Below, one piece after another: positions 1 through 7,105 of a stretch of DNA of 11,244 bases (its first letter is position 1; each line of letters opens with the position of its first letter). Origin of the DNA: Gemmatimonadota bacterium (GTDB taxonomy: Bacteria; Latescibacterota; UBA2968; UBA8231); NCBI GenBank assembly GCA_028875335.1, contig JAPPEF010000185.1:1-11244 (forward strand), written 5' to 3'. The position numbers were made by a program, and so were the translations under genes. The notes beneath the pieces were generated by a model. The model did no database searches and was not told the origin of the DNA. It worked only from the letters and a program-made list of their open reading frames with translations.

Positions 1-2
1 CC

Positions 3-356
3 AACCGGGTCTTTTTCTCCAATGCCGCAGGGGGTGGGATTTTATCCGCGATGCAAGTCGTACCGGCGGTATGTACGCCCAATGGGGATGGCGTCAACGA
101 AGAGAGTCGCATTGTTTTTCAAGTCCTGCGTCTGGTGCAGGAAGTCGATTTTTCCATCGGCATCTACGATTTGGCTGGACGCCGGGTGCGTCAGCTATTT
201 TTTGACGCCTTGTCCGCCGGAGCCTACGAGCATACTTGGAATGGCCGCGATGCGACTGGTGAGCTGGTGCCTCCGGGGGCTTATATCGCGCTCATTGCTG
301 CTGAGACTGAATCGGGGGAAGAGGTGTTGGCTAGGACGCTCAGTGTGGCGTATTGA
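3..356 (+). CDS. Secreted surface protein, C-terminal FlgD/CHU_C-like Ig domain (5' partial)
   Basis: The frame is open from the window edge, so the start and most of the protein lie upstream; 117 codons are visible. A Met codon at 51 lies inside the domain and is not the start. The visible part is one FlgD_ig/CHU_C-like domain. It begins with TPNGDGVNE, followed by the strand IYDLAGRRVRQL, the WNGRD turn and the VPPGAYIALI strand, and ends in LSVAY-stop. The same order recurs at the C-termini of the proteins at 2745-4757 and 4773-7100, so this is the tail of a third paralogue. In known families such tails close large exported proteins and may act as sorting or anchoring modules for type IX-like secretion; that role is inferred here. 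What precedes the tail cannot be known. Confidence 0.85.
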   Translation, partial: NRVFFSNAAGGGILSAMQVVPAVCTPNGDGVNEESRIVFQVLRLVQEVDFSIGIYDLAGRRVRQLFFDALSAGAYEHTWNGRDATGELVPPGAYIALIAAETESGEEVLARTLSVAY

Positions 357-373
357 ATTCAACGATCGCCGAT

Positions 374-400
374 GGGACGGTGCGGAGCGTGAACCGTCCC
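374..400. repeat. REP-like inverted repeat (8-bp arms)
   Basis: GGGACGGT (374-381) pairs perfectly with ACCGTCCC (393-400) around an 11-nt loop, 17 nt after the stop of the upstream surface-protein gene. Read on the minus strand it begins GTAGGGACGGTT, closely matching one arm of the perfect palindrome at 2682-2711, so both look like members of one dispersed palindrome family. It could act as a processing or attenuation hairpin for the upstream mRNA, but no T-run follows, so it is not a classical intrinsic terminator. Confidence 0.7.
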
Positions 401-451
401 TACACATCCTTCTGCACTAATCCCACTTTATCGTCCACAAGCGCAAAATCC
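400..451 (-). pseudogene. Relic of the 3' end of a PcfJ-like gene
   Basis: Positions 409-451 match 993-1036, the end of the intact PcfJ-like gene, at 39 of 44 aligned columns: four mismatches and one 1-nt gap. Both copies have the same orientation. Read on the minus strand, the relic encodes the same tail, DKVGLV, and then reaches a stop at 400-402. Two of the four base changes (Lys AAG/AAA and Leu TTG/TTA) are silent, which suggests a diverged coding paralogue rather than a recent copy. The single-base deletion, in the codon for Ser of LWSDK, breaks the frame. Similarity stops abruptly at 451, so only the last 15 or so codons survive. Confidence 0.6.
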
Positions 452-653
452 AAGAGTAATCGCTATTCAGATGCGCGATGGCCGACACTTTGAGCTGTAG
501 CGCAATCGCAACACGGCTGTTTCTCCTACACTACACTGCGTCGCCGAACAAAGAGCCATCGTCCAGAGTAGGGGATGATTTAAGTCGATTGGTCTGCATT
601 TTGCATACGCCATGTAGCCAATTATCTTTGACCCGATACCAAAGGATACTCAC
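452..653. other. Intergenic stretch without a convincing gene
   Basis: Between the PcfJ relic and the coiled-coil gene I see no supported coding region, RNA gene or clear promoter. A weak pair TTGCAT (601-606) and TATCTT (623-628) with a 16-nt spacer could serve the downstream gene but matches the sigma70 consensus poorly. AAGGA at 642-646 is the ribosome binding site of the gene starting at 654. Confidence 0.5.
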
Positions 654-977
654 ATGTCCACCCCACAATCCTCTCCCGAGCTCACTACCCGCGATGTTTT
701 GCAGCAAATTGACCATCGCCTAAGTCTCATCGAGACGGATGTGCGCGAAAACAGTACCAAACTCGAGTCTAAGATCGACGCTCTTGAAGCCAAGACCGAA
801 GCCAAGATCGACGCTCTCGACCACAAAGTCGAAGGCAAACTCGATAGTCTCGATAACAAAATTGAAGTCGAAACACGCGAAATACGCCGCGACTTCAACG
901 GCAAATTCAACTTAGTTATCGGTTTAGTCCTCACCACTTGGCTGTCGATGATGGGGACGCTTTTCTTCAAGTTGTAG
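654..977 (+). CDS. Small coiled-coil protein with C-terminal membrane anchor
   Basis: This 107-residue protein starts at an ATG seven nt after AAGGA (642-646). Residues 10-35 (LTTRDVLQQIDHRLSLIE...) look alpha-helical. Residues 40-72 contain three consecutive 11-residue units: KIDALEAKTEA, KIDALDHKVEG and KLDSLDNKIEV. The 11-residue (hendecad) period is typical of long, slightly right-handed coiled coils. Residues 86-105 (NLVIGLVLTTWLSMMGTLFF) form one hydrophobic helix, so the protein is probably tail-anchored with the coil facing the cytoplasm or periplasm. It resembles small bacterial DUF1640/CCDC90-like proteins in layout, but I cannot assign a family. It converges on the PcfJ-like gene with only 6 nt between the stop codons and has no visible terminator. 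A structural or oligomerising role is a guess. Confidence 0.75.
   Translation: MSTPQSSPELTTRDVLQQIDHRLSLIETDVRENSTKLESKIDALEAKTEAKIDALDHKVEGKLDSLDNKIEVETREIRRDFNGKFNLVIGLVLTTWLSMMGTLFFKL
771..869 (+). repeat. Three in-frame 33-nt tandem repeats
   Basis: Units at 771-803, 804-836 and 837-869 encode the three 11-residue coiled-coil repeats. Units one and two share the opening AAGATCGACGCTCT exactly, while the third has diverged at many positions but keeps the heptad-like Ile/Leu and Lys/Glu pattern. This looks like coiled-coil growth by tandem duplication, with copies 1 and 2 the younger pair. Confidence 0.75.
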
Positions 978-983
978 ATGTGC

Positions 984-2540
984 TCACGTGCTCTTATTCA
1001 CCAATCCCACCTTATCGCTCCACAAGCGCAAAATCCGCGCCGACTCACGCAACAAATGCACGTATAGAGAACCGGCCCGGCGTCTTTTCTCTAGCCGTTC
1101 CCGCTGATTGAGTGCCATGTTGAATTTGCCTCGGGCTTGGGTGACGGCCCGCTGGCGGTTGTCAACGGCGATGGTGAGGACGCGCTTTTCGAGGGGCTCT
1201 TCGGCGTCGGCGTTGAGCGCCCGCAGCGACCAGATCGAAGTGTCGCCAGCAAGGCACTGGTCGGTGTAGGAAAAAACGCAGTGGCCCATGATGCGGCCTT
1301 CGGTCTGGAGCTGCTGCGAGGTGCAGAGTTCGGCGATAGTCCAGACTAGGTTGCACTTGAGTTGCCCGTCGTATTCTTCGAGGCGGAAACCAGCCAGACC
1401 CGTAGCCGCCCACGTCTTGAGCGGCACGTCTTCTTCTCCCGACAACGTCTCATGCCACTGATCCACTTGGTTGAGTAGCTTGGCGGCGCTGCGGCCCTTC
1501 ATGCAGAAGTTGGGTTGCGGCGGCGGTCCTGTGATTTGGGTGCCGTCGGGTTGCGCAATCTGCTGGGGCAGGTACTTCTGGTGACGGATGAAGTCGTAGA
1601 CCGGCAGGAAGTAGGTCCGGTGTAGCATGGGGTAGTTGTTGACGTAGAAGTGGACGACTGAGATCCAGAAGTCTTCGTTTTCCAACGAGTCGCCCAGCGG
1701 CGTGGCGGCTACGTACCAAGAGACGTGAGAATCGCCGTCGAGCGCCTCCACTTGGGCCATGCGCAGCGCCTGAAGCAGGGTATGGTGTGGATGGTTCATC
1801 TGCATGAAGATATGTGCCATGCGCTTAGTGATTTTCATGGGCACATCGGCGGTACGCAAGTTTTGGCCGCCGGCTACATGCTTGAACCACTCTTGTTGTT
1901 GATAGGCTTCCGCGGTATGCCCTTGGAGCCAAGCGGTGTCCATGGGCGCGGGAACCTCGTAGCGGGCGAGCAGGTGTCGTGCCAGCGACTGGAATTGCGG
2001 CCGCTCCTTGGCCGTGTCGGGCCGCCACACCTCCACCGGCCGCAGCCAGTCGCGGTGGTGCCGCGCAAGCTGCCCCAAGGCGGCGATATAGGTGTTGGCG
2101 CGATTGGCACCGAGGCGCTTGAGCACGGGCATGGGCCGCAACAAGTGGCCGTATTTTTCGACGTGCAGCACCAGCTGTCCTAGGGCCTTTTGGGCGTCTA
2201 GATTGTCAGCCAGCGCATTGCGTTCGACGCGCAGCCGCGAGAGCAGGTCGTTGAGCTTTTCACCTTCTAGTTCGCCGTTGAACAGCCGGTTGATTAATGC
2301 GGCGCGGCGCGGGTCGTGCTCTTTGCTCGCTGCTGGATCTACTGAGGGCTGCAATGAGGCGAAAAGCGCTCGTTCTGCGGCCCGCTCTTGCGGCGTCTTA
2401 TCTAACGTTGTGCTCAGGCCGTGTCGGTGGCACCAGAGCTTGTAGGCGGCGATTGTGCCGACGCCGAGTTCGGCAAAGTGCGTGGCGAGGGCTTCGTCGA
2501 CTTGGTTGGGAAGTAGTAGGGCGTGCGTGGCGTTAGTCAT
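984..2540 (-). CDS. PcfJ-like domain protein
   Basis: This 518-residue protein is read from the ATG at 2538-2540. An in-frame ATG (2592-2594) and a TTG (2604-2606) lie upstream, but both fall within or beyond a good minus-strand promoter (2578-2606), so an mRNA from it can only use 2540. The C-terminal third carries what I recognise as the PcfJ-like core (PF14284). It contains an ELCTSQQLQTEG helix and then MGHCVFSY (residues 418-425, with a His-Cys pair at 420-421). After these come AGDTSIWSLR, a beta-strand segment (VLTIAVDN) and QARGKFN (468-474), ending in a basic helix. The N-terminal half is helical and unassigned. The family is named for PcfJ of the enterococcal conjugative plasmid pCF10; its biochemical function is not established. 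No other plasmid-transfer gene is visible. A 3'-end relic of a relative lies at 400-451. No strong Shine-Dalgarno is seen (GCGAAAAG abuts the start). Confidence 0.8.
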   Translation of the reverse strand: MTNATHALLLPNQVDEALATHFAELGVGTIAAYKLWCHRHGLSTTLDKTPQERAAERALFASLQPSVDPAASKEHDPRRAALINRLFNGELEGEKLNDLLSRLRVERNALADNLDAQKALGQLVLHVEKYGHLLRPMPVLKRLGANRANTYIAALGQLARHHRDWLRPVEVWRPDTAKERPQFQSLARHLLARYEVPAPMDTAWLQGHTAEAYQQQEWFKHVAGGQNLRTADVPMKITKRMAHIFMQMNHPHHTLLQALRMAQVEALDGDSHVSWYVAATPLGDSLENEDFWISVVHFYVNNYPMLHRTYFLPVYDFIRHQKYLPQQIAQPDGTQITGPPPQPNFCMKGRSAAKLLNQVDQWHETLSGEEDVPLKTWAATGLAGFRLEEYDGQLKCNLVWTIAELCTSQQLQTEGRIMGHCVFSYTDQCLAGDTSIWSLRALNADAEEPLEKRVLTIAVDNRQRAVTQARGKFNMALNQRERLEKRRRAGSLYVHLLRESARILRLWSDKVGLVNKST

Positions 2541-2577
2541 CTTTTCGCTAGTTTGTGTCGAGGGTGAGTGAATTTTA

Positions 2578-2606
2578 ATTCTAGGGCAGGACATCAACCG
2601 TGACAA
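2578..2606 (-). promoter_or_regulatory. Sigma70-type promoter for the PcfJ-like gene
   Basis: On the minus strand TTGTCA (complement of 2601-2606, 5 of 6 to consensus) is followed after exactly 17 nt by TAGAAT (complement of 2578-2583, 5 of 6). Transcription would begin near 2571, about 30 nt before the ATG at 2540. This supports the shorter start for the protein. Confidence 0.65.
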
Positions 2607-2630
2607 GCGGTTTCCCCCGATCGCGAGGGG

Positions 2631-2659
2631 TTTATAGCACCGTCGTTCTGCCGTATATT
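2631..2659 (+). promoter_or_regulatory. Candidate sigma70 promoter for the 2745 gene cluster
   Basis: TTTATA (2631-2636, 4 of 6) and TATATT (2654-2659, 5 of 6) are separated by 17 nt. Transcription from about 2666 would give a 5' leader of about 80 nt that contains the whole palindrome at 2682-2711. It lies back to back with the minus-strand promoter, with 24 nt between the two -35 boxes. Confidence 0.4.
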
Positions 2660-2681
2660 CTGTCGCCTATGCGCCGAATTT

Positions 2682-2711
2682 GTAGGGGGCGGTTTGCAAA
2701 CCGCCCCCTAC
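2682..2711. repeat. Perfect 30-bp palindrome (REP-like element)
   Basis: The left arm GTAGGGGGCGGTTTG (2682-2696) is followed without a loop by its exact reverse complement (2697-2711). It ends 33 nt before the ATG of the surface-protein gene and would lie in its leader RNA. The arm resembles GTAGGGACGGTT at 374-403 (minus strand). Possible roles are a mobile REP/MITE-type repeat, an mRNA hairpin, or a dyad operator; the sequence alone does not choose between them. A TTG at 2694 would put the palindrome inside the coding region, but the signal peptide shows that translation starts at 2745. Confidence 0.85.
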
Positions 2712-2744
2712 CGATACGGGGATTGCGACCCAGAGTTTGGACGA

Positions 2745-4757
2745 ATGAAAATTACTTTCATTGCCGTTGCTGCGGTGTTGTTGAGCGGCATCGAGTCGCT
2801 GCGGGCCGAGATCCATACCTTGGTCCTCGGACAGGGCGGGGTCCCATGGAATGAACTGGGTGAGCGAGTAGTAGGCTTGGAGACGGCCCCAGTTGATGGT
2901 ACTCTGCAGCCCCTCGAACTCTTGCCGCAGCAGAATATCATCGCAGGCCCTCGCACGGAAACCGGCGAATACACCACGATTTTGGGCAGCACTTGGCAGC
3001 TAGGCAAGCAACCCAAAAGGGACGATTTTGAATTGGGGGTAACGCCTCGTTTCTGGACCAGTATTCTGCCCCTCTATCACACGGCACCCTTTCAGGTCAT
3101 CGACGGGGATCTCGCTACGGTGACCAAGCTGCGCTGGTCTGTAGTGGGTGGGGGTCGCCGGGAAGATATATATACGTTTGACTTTGCGTTTCCCATTCCC
3201 ATAAACCGCGTGGTATTCTATCCTCCAGCTACCGGACTGGACGAAGGCGGAGGCTTGAGAAAGCAGCGCTTCCCCCGGGCCTATGAAATATCGGGTGCCA
3301 GAGAATCGGTGGATTTTCTCCTGCTCAGCGAAGAAGACAGACCTCGCACATTAGAACAGGTACTATCGCGCACCTTTGTCAACTCCGACCGCGTTATAGA
3401 TGTCCGTTTCCCCGCGCAGACTCTGCGTTTTTTGCGCATTGCCTTTAATCTGATCGCACAGGTGTACATGCTGAGCGAGATTGAGGTGTACGGCGAGGGT
3501 TTTGCGCCGGAGACTAGTTATCGCACAGCGGTTATCGACTTGGGAGCGCCGGTGAATTTCGGGCGCATCTTCTGGGAGTTCGAAAAGTTCCGCAAAACGC
3601 CAGGCGAACCAGAACCCATGCCAGCCCCGGACGCGCCTATTAGCTTGGTGTTAGAAACGCGCACTGGCAGGGACGATACCCCGAAGGCGTACTACATCAT
3701 CAGCGACATAGGTGCGGAACGGCAAGTAGAGGAAGCGGTTTACAACAAAGCGCTGGAGAAATCGCCCTTTGTCCAAGGCAATCGCCCTGGTGACAAATCG
3801 TCGATCAAGCTCGACGAGCAAAACTGGAGTTTCTGGTCAACGCCCTACGACCTTTCCGGCCAGTTGCTCCGTTCGCCGGATGCACGGCGCTATATGCAGC
3901 TTCAGTTCAATATGATAGCTGAGGACTTCCACACTTTCGGTCGGGTGAAATCCGTGGCGATTGAGTACTCGCCGCTCCTTGTGGAATCCCTCATCGGCGA
4001 GATAGGTTTGGCTGGGGGAGGAGACCGGGTGCCCGAAGCGCCGGTAGGTCAGGAGACAACATTTATCTACGACGTCTTGGCTAGTTTCGGCACCGACGGT
4101 CAGCTAGGCTTTGATGCGATTAAACTCAATACTGTAGCTGAAGCCGAGTTCGTCAAGCTGGAGATTGGACAGCCGCTAGCGGAAGTAGTTCCCGACAGCG
4201 TCCGTTTCGCCGATGGGGTTTTAGCCGTGTATTTCCCCTCGCATAAAGTAGTACGCGCCGATGGCGAGGAGCATCTGCGGCTGACCTTTCGCACGGCTTT
4301 GTTGGATTTTACTACCTACTTTCTCGGCGAGGTGTTGGAACTGACGGGGGAAAACCTGCCCCAGTCGATCGATCCGGGCGACGCGAGTGCAGAGCTCCAT
4401 AGCGACGACATCCGCGTCTTCGCTACGGGGACCTCCATAGAAGCGCTTTCCGAGATTGCGTTGGACTCGTCGTTCCTGACGCCCAACGGCGACCGCATCA
4501 ATGACGAACTCGATATCGCATTTACGTTACTGGGCGTGGAAGATACCGCCACTGAGATCGGAGTCTATACGCTTACAGGCCAGCGGGTCAGGGCTTTGGT
4601 GCGCGGGAAATTCAACAAGGGTTTTTACACTGAGCAATGGGATGGGCGCGACGACCAAGGGGCGCTGGTCCCTCCCGGCATCTATCTTTTGCACATAAAG
4701 GTAGATGCGGACAAGCAAGCAGCAGAGCAATTTCGTTCGGTGTCGGTCGCGTATTGA
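2745..4757 (+). CDS. Exported multi-domain surface protein: discoidin-like module and FlgD-like tail
   Basis: This 670-residue protein starts at ATG 2745, chosen because it begins an ideal signal peptide: MKITFIAVAAVLLSGIESLRA, with cleavage likely after residue 21. Residues about 110-252 form a beta-rich, discoidin (F5/8 type C)-like module, with FPIPINRVVFYPP near its middle and LSEIEVYGEGF closing it. Residues about 260-410 form a second sandwich module (IDLGAPVNFGRIFWEF, LVLETRTG, WSFWSTPYD, RRYMQLQFNM) that aligns with residues 410-535 of the next protein. About 415-560 is a further beta-rich region. Residues about 575-670 are the FlgD/CHU_C-like tail: TPNGDRIND, VYTLTGQRVRAL, QWDGRD, VPPGIYLLHI, ending VSVAY. 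It is the first gene of the 2745-4757 / 4773-7100 pair, with a 15-nt gap. Binding of glycans or other surface polymers is a family-based guess; I see no catalytic motif. Confidence 0.85.
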   Translation: MKITFIAVAAVLLSGIESLRAEIHTLVLGQGGVPWNELGERVVGLETAPVDGTLQPLELLPQQNIIAGPRTETGEYTTILGSTWQLGKQPKRDDFELGVTPRFWTSILPLYHTAPFQVIDGDLATVTKLRWSVVGGGRREDIYTFDFAFPIPINRVVFYPPATGLDEGGGLRKQRFPRAYEISGARESVDFLLLSEEDRPRTLEQVLSRTFVNSDRVIDVRFPAQTLRFLRIAFNLIAQVYMLSEIEVYGEGFAPETSYRTAVIDLGAPVNFGRIFWEFEKFRKTPGEPEPMPAPDAPISLVLETRTGRDDTPKAYYIISDIGAERQVEEAVYNKALEKSPFVQGNRPGDKSSIKLDEQNWSFWSTPYDLSGQLLRSPDARRYMQLQFNMIAEDFHTFGRVKSVAIEYSPLLVESLIGEIGLAGGGDRVPEAPVGQETTFIYDVLASFGTDGQLGFDAIKLNTVAEAEFVKLEIGQPLAEVVPDSVRFADGVLAVYFPSHKVVRADGEEHLRLTFRTALLDFTTYFLGEVLELTGENLPQSIDPGDASAELHSDDIRVFATGTSIEALSEIALDSSFLTPNGDRINDELDIAFTLLGVEDTATEIGVYTLTGQRVRALVRGKFNKGFYTEQWDGRDDQGALVPPGIYLLHIKVDADKQAAEQFRSVSVAY

Positions 4758-4763
4758 GCATCC

Positions 4764-4768
4764 GAGGA
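4764..4768 (+). promoter_or_regulatory. Ribosome binding site of the 4773 gene
   Basis: GAGGA lies 4 nt before the ATG, inside the 15-nt gap after the previous stop. With no room for a promoter, the two surface-protein genes are almost certainly co-transcribed and this site re-initiates translation. It also fixes the start at 4773. Confidence 0.6.
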
Positions 4769-4772
4769 TAGC

Positions 4773-7100
4773 ATGTTGCGACGGATATACTTGCTAACAC
4801 TGTTGGTACTCTTTTCGATAGGGGAAACGAGTGCCGGAACGCTGCTCATAAACAGCCAAGACCAGTGGCAGCAATGGACTTTTCCACAAGGGGTGCTATC
4901 GTTGGCGGTAGATGGCAGCGTGGCCCTGAGACACTTCCGGCGCAATATAGACGCCGTCGCCGATGCGGCCGAATTCTTCCATCCAAATGCCAAGGGGAAA
5001 GAGGTGCAGGGAGGAATACGCAGTGCGGGAACTCACATTGACCAAGCTGCCCATATTCTCGATGGCGCTGCCACTACTTGGTGGCAACCTAGCCAAGAGG
5101 CCCCGCTCGACGATTGGTGGGTTGAAATCGATTTAGGCCGCCTCGTCCAAGCGAAAAAGATTCGGCTGACCTTTCCCGATACCGAGGGGGCGCGGCCCCT
5201 GCGCGAGTTTTCCGTTTTCGTCACCGAAGGGACGCCTTTTCTCACCGGCCAAGACGTCTTCCGTTACGACCGGGTGGGCGGCACGACCCAGCCCAGTCGG
5301 GAGACCGTGATAGAGTACGACTTGGTAACGCCGGAGTTGGGCAACGCCACCGGTGAGTATTTGGCGACCAGCGATACCTTAGAGTATATGTCCATTCAGT
5401 ACGTGCGCGTCGTCGCTCACGCTAAGAGTATGGATGCGGCGCTGGCAGCCGTCGAGGTCGAGGCCATAGGTGACAATATTGCTCCGGGGACGATCGAGCG
5501 GGGAGGTACCATACGGACTGGGCGCGACCCGCGCACTATCGCCAATATCATGGACGGTACCGCAGCCACGTGGTGGACCTTGACCTCGCGGGGGGACCTC
5601 GACTGGCGCGATAAAGGCGATTGGTTTGAATGGGATTTGGGAGCTACCTTCTGGATTGATCAATTAACGATGGTGGAGCCGCCGCCGGGGTTTGCCACGC
5701 TGGGGGTGAATGCGTACAGGAATCAGTCCAGTTTTGAATTGTTGACCTCGGACGGCACGCCGATCCCCACGCAAGGGGAAGAGCGGCTTCAGAGTCCCGT
5801 CGATTACCAGTTGCTTAGCTTTGTCAATAACGAAACGCTGAGCAGCGCGGGCACGAGAAACCGCAATTTTGATTTCCGCTTTCCCGCTCGCAAGGTGCGC
5901 TATTTGTTCTATCACCATGAAGCTCCCGTCAACAGGTCAACCGTTTTTCATTTGTTCGAGATTTTTCTCTACGGCGCAGGCCATCCGGCCGAGGTGGTGA
6001 TGACCTCGAATTTCATCGATCTGGCTGGAGCCAAAAGCCTGCGCCGAATGCGCTGGGAGGCGGAGACAACGGATGAGACGCGCATAGAGATTCGCACGCG
6101 CACCGGCAATACGCTGGACGAAGAGATATTCTATTACGACAAAAATGGTCGCGAAGTTCCCAAAGGACGTTGGGACAAACTACCGGCCAGCCAGAAATTG
6201 CCCGAAGTAAAAGTGGCGAAAGCCGGTGCCGACTGGAGTGCGTGGAGTTCGGCTTATAAGGAGTCCGGGGAAGTCTTCCGCTCGCCCACGCCGAGAAAGT
6301 TCGTCCAAATGGAGGTGCGCCTGCAGACCGAAGATCCCCAGGTGGCACCGATGCTGCGCGAGATTGCCCTCGACTTCGACGATCCGCTCATCGGCGGCGG
6401 GGTTTTCGCCAGCGTCTTCCCACGCGAAGCAGCCCTCGATTCGCTGACGGTTTTTACCTTCCGCATCGGAGGTCGCACTAGGCCGACCGATCGGGGTTTC
6501 AACCGCCTCTTGTTCGATTTGCCGAATCCCCTCGAAGGCGAAGTACAATTGCGGATAGGGGATCGCCGGGTTGAACCGTTGCAGTGGGAGACCAGCGGAG
6601 ATTCGGTTGTGATCGACTTGCCCGAACAGGTCCGCGGGGACAGCATCGAAGTCAACCTGCCGCTGCGCCTGTTGGCCGATGCTGCTGCTTTCGACGCTTG
6701 GGTAAGCTCTACGACGCAGCCCGATATTCGCCAGGGGATCCAGCCGGAAGACCAGGGGGCTTTGACGGTGTTCGTGCCCGAGATCGCCCAAGAGGAGCAC
6801 CTCATCCGCGCATTGGAGGTGTCCTCGGCGATGGTCACACCCAATGGAGACGGCATCAACGACAGACTACAGCTACGTCTGCTAGTGGTAAAAACCACCG
6901 CCCAGCCCAAGCTCGCGATTTACGATTTGAGTGGCGCACTGGTCGCTAGCACCGAACAGATGGATCAAACACACTATCTGTGGGATGGTCGGGATGAGAG
7001 TGGTCTATTGTTGCCCCCCGGTATCTACATTCTGGACGCCAAGGTAGAGACCGACACTGCAACGGAGCGGCGACAGCGCGTCGTCCATCTGGTTTATTAG
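4773..7100 (+). CDS. Exported surface protein: two discoidin-like modules and FlgD-like tail
   Basis: This 775-residue protein opens with a signal peptide, MLRRIYLLTLLVLFSIGETSAG, cleaved near residue 21. Two related discoidin-like modules follow at about 80-235 and 243-402. Each begins with the same signature, ILDGAATTWW (95-104) then VEIDLG, and IMDGTAATWW (259-268) then FEWDLG, which points to internal duplication. In F5/8 type C families this fold binds sugars or phospholipids. Residues about 410-535 (FIDLAGAKSLRRMRWE, IRTRTGN, DWSAWSSAY, RKFVQMEVRL) match residues 260-410 of the preceding protein. Another beta-rich region follows, starting LIGGGVFASVFPREA. The tail at 683-775 carries TPNGDGIND, IYDLSGALV, LWDGRD and LPPGIYILD and ends VHLVY. 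It is a paralogue of the upstream gene, longer by one discoidin-like module. No protease or glycosidase active site is evident. Confidence 0.85.
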   Translation: MLRRIYLLTLLVLFSIGETSAGTLLINSQDQWQQWTFPQGVLSLAVDGSVALRHFRRNIDAVADAAEFFHPNAKGKEVQGGIRSAGTHIDQAAHILDGAATTWWQPSQEAPLDDWWVEIDLGRLVQAKKIRLTFPDTEGARPLREFSVFVTEGTPFLTGQDVFRYDRVGGTTQPSRETVIEYDLVTPELGNATGEYLATSDTLEYMSIQYVRVVAHAKSMDAALAAVEVEAIGDNIAPGTIERGGTIRTGRDPRTIANIMDGTAATWWTLTSRGDLDWRDKGDWFEWDLGATFWIDQLTMVEPPPGFATLGVNAYRNQSSFELLTSDGTPIPTQGEERLQSPVDYQLLSFVNNETLSSAGTRNRNFDFRFPARKVRYLFYHHEAPVNRSTVFHLFEIFLYGAGHPAEVVMTSNFIDLAGAKSLRRMRWEAETTDETRIEIRTRTGNTLDEEIFYYDKNGREVPKGRWDKLPASQKLPEVKVAKAGADWSAWSSAYKESGEVFRSPTPRKFVQMEVRLQTEDPQVAPMLREIALDFDDPLIGGGVFASVFPREAALDSLTVFTFRIGGRTRPTDRGFNRLLFDLPNPLEGEVQLRIGDRRVEPLQWETSGDSVVIDLPEQVRGDSIEVNLPLRLLADAAAFDAWVSSTTQPDIRQGIQPEDQGALTVFVPEIAQEEHLIRALEVSSAMVTPNGDGINDRLQLRLLVVKTTAQPKLAIYDLSGALVASTEQMDQTHYLWDGRDESGLLLPPGIYILDAKVETDTATERRQRVVHLVY

Positions 7101-7105
7101 TCGAG

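Noticed and set aside
374..400. Intrinsic terminator after the first surface-protein gene
   Set aside because: The stem is plausible but no T-run follows on the plus strand.
22..420. 132-codon plus-strand frame at the left edge
   Set aside because: It overlaps the conserved FlgD-like tail in another frame, and its sequence is Cys/Arg-rich with no motif.
478..723. 81-codon plus-strand frame before the coiled-coil gene
   Set aside because: It has no ribosome binding site or recognisable motif and runs into the better supported gene at 654 in a different frame.
2592..2606. Upstream starts (ATG 2594, TTG 2606) for the PcfJ-like protein
   Set aside because: They coincide with the promoter elements; a transcript starting near 2571 would not include them.
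2694..2744. TTG start 17 codons upstream for the 2745 surface protein
   Set aside because: It lies in the middle of the palindrome and would bury the signal peptide behind a charged 17-residue extension.
6180..6910. Two overlapping antisense frames of 206 and 218 codons
   Set aside because: Both lie wholly inside the surface-protein gene, whose FlgD-like tail is conserved with its paralogues; no start signals or domains support them.
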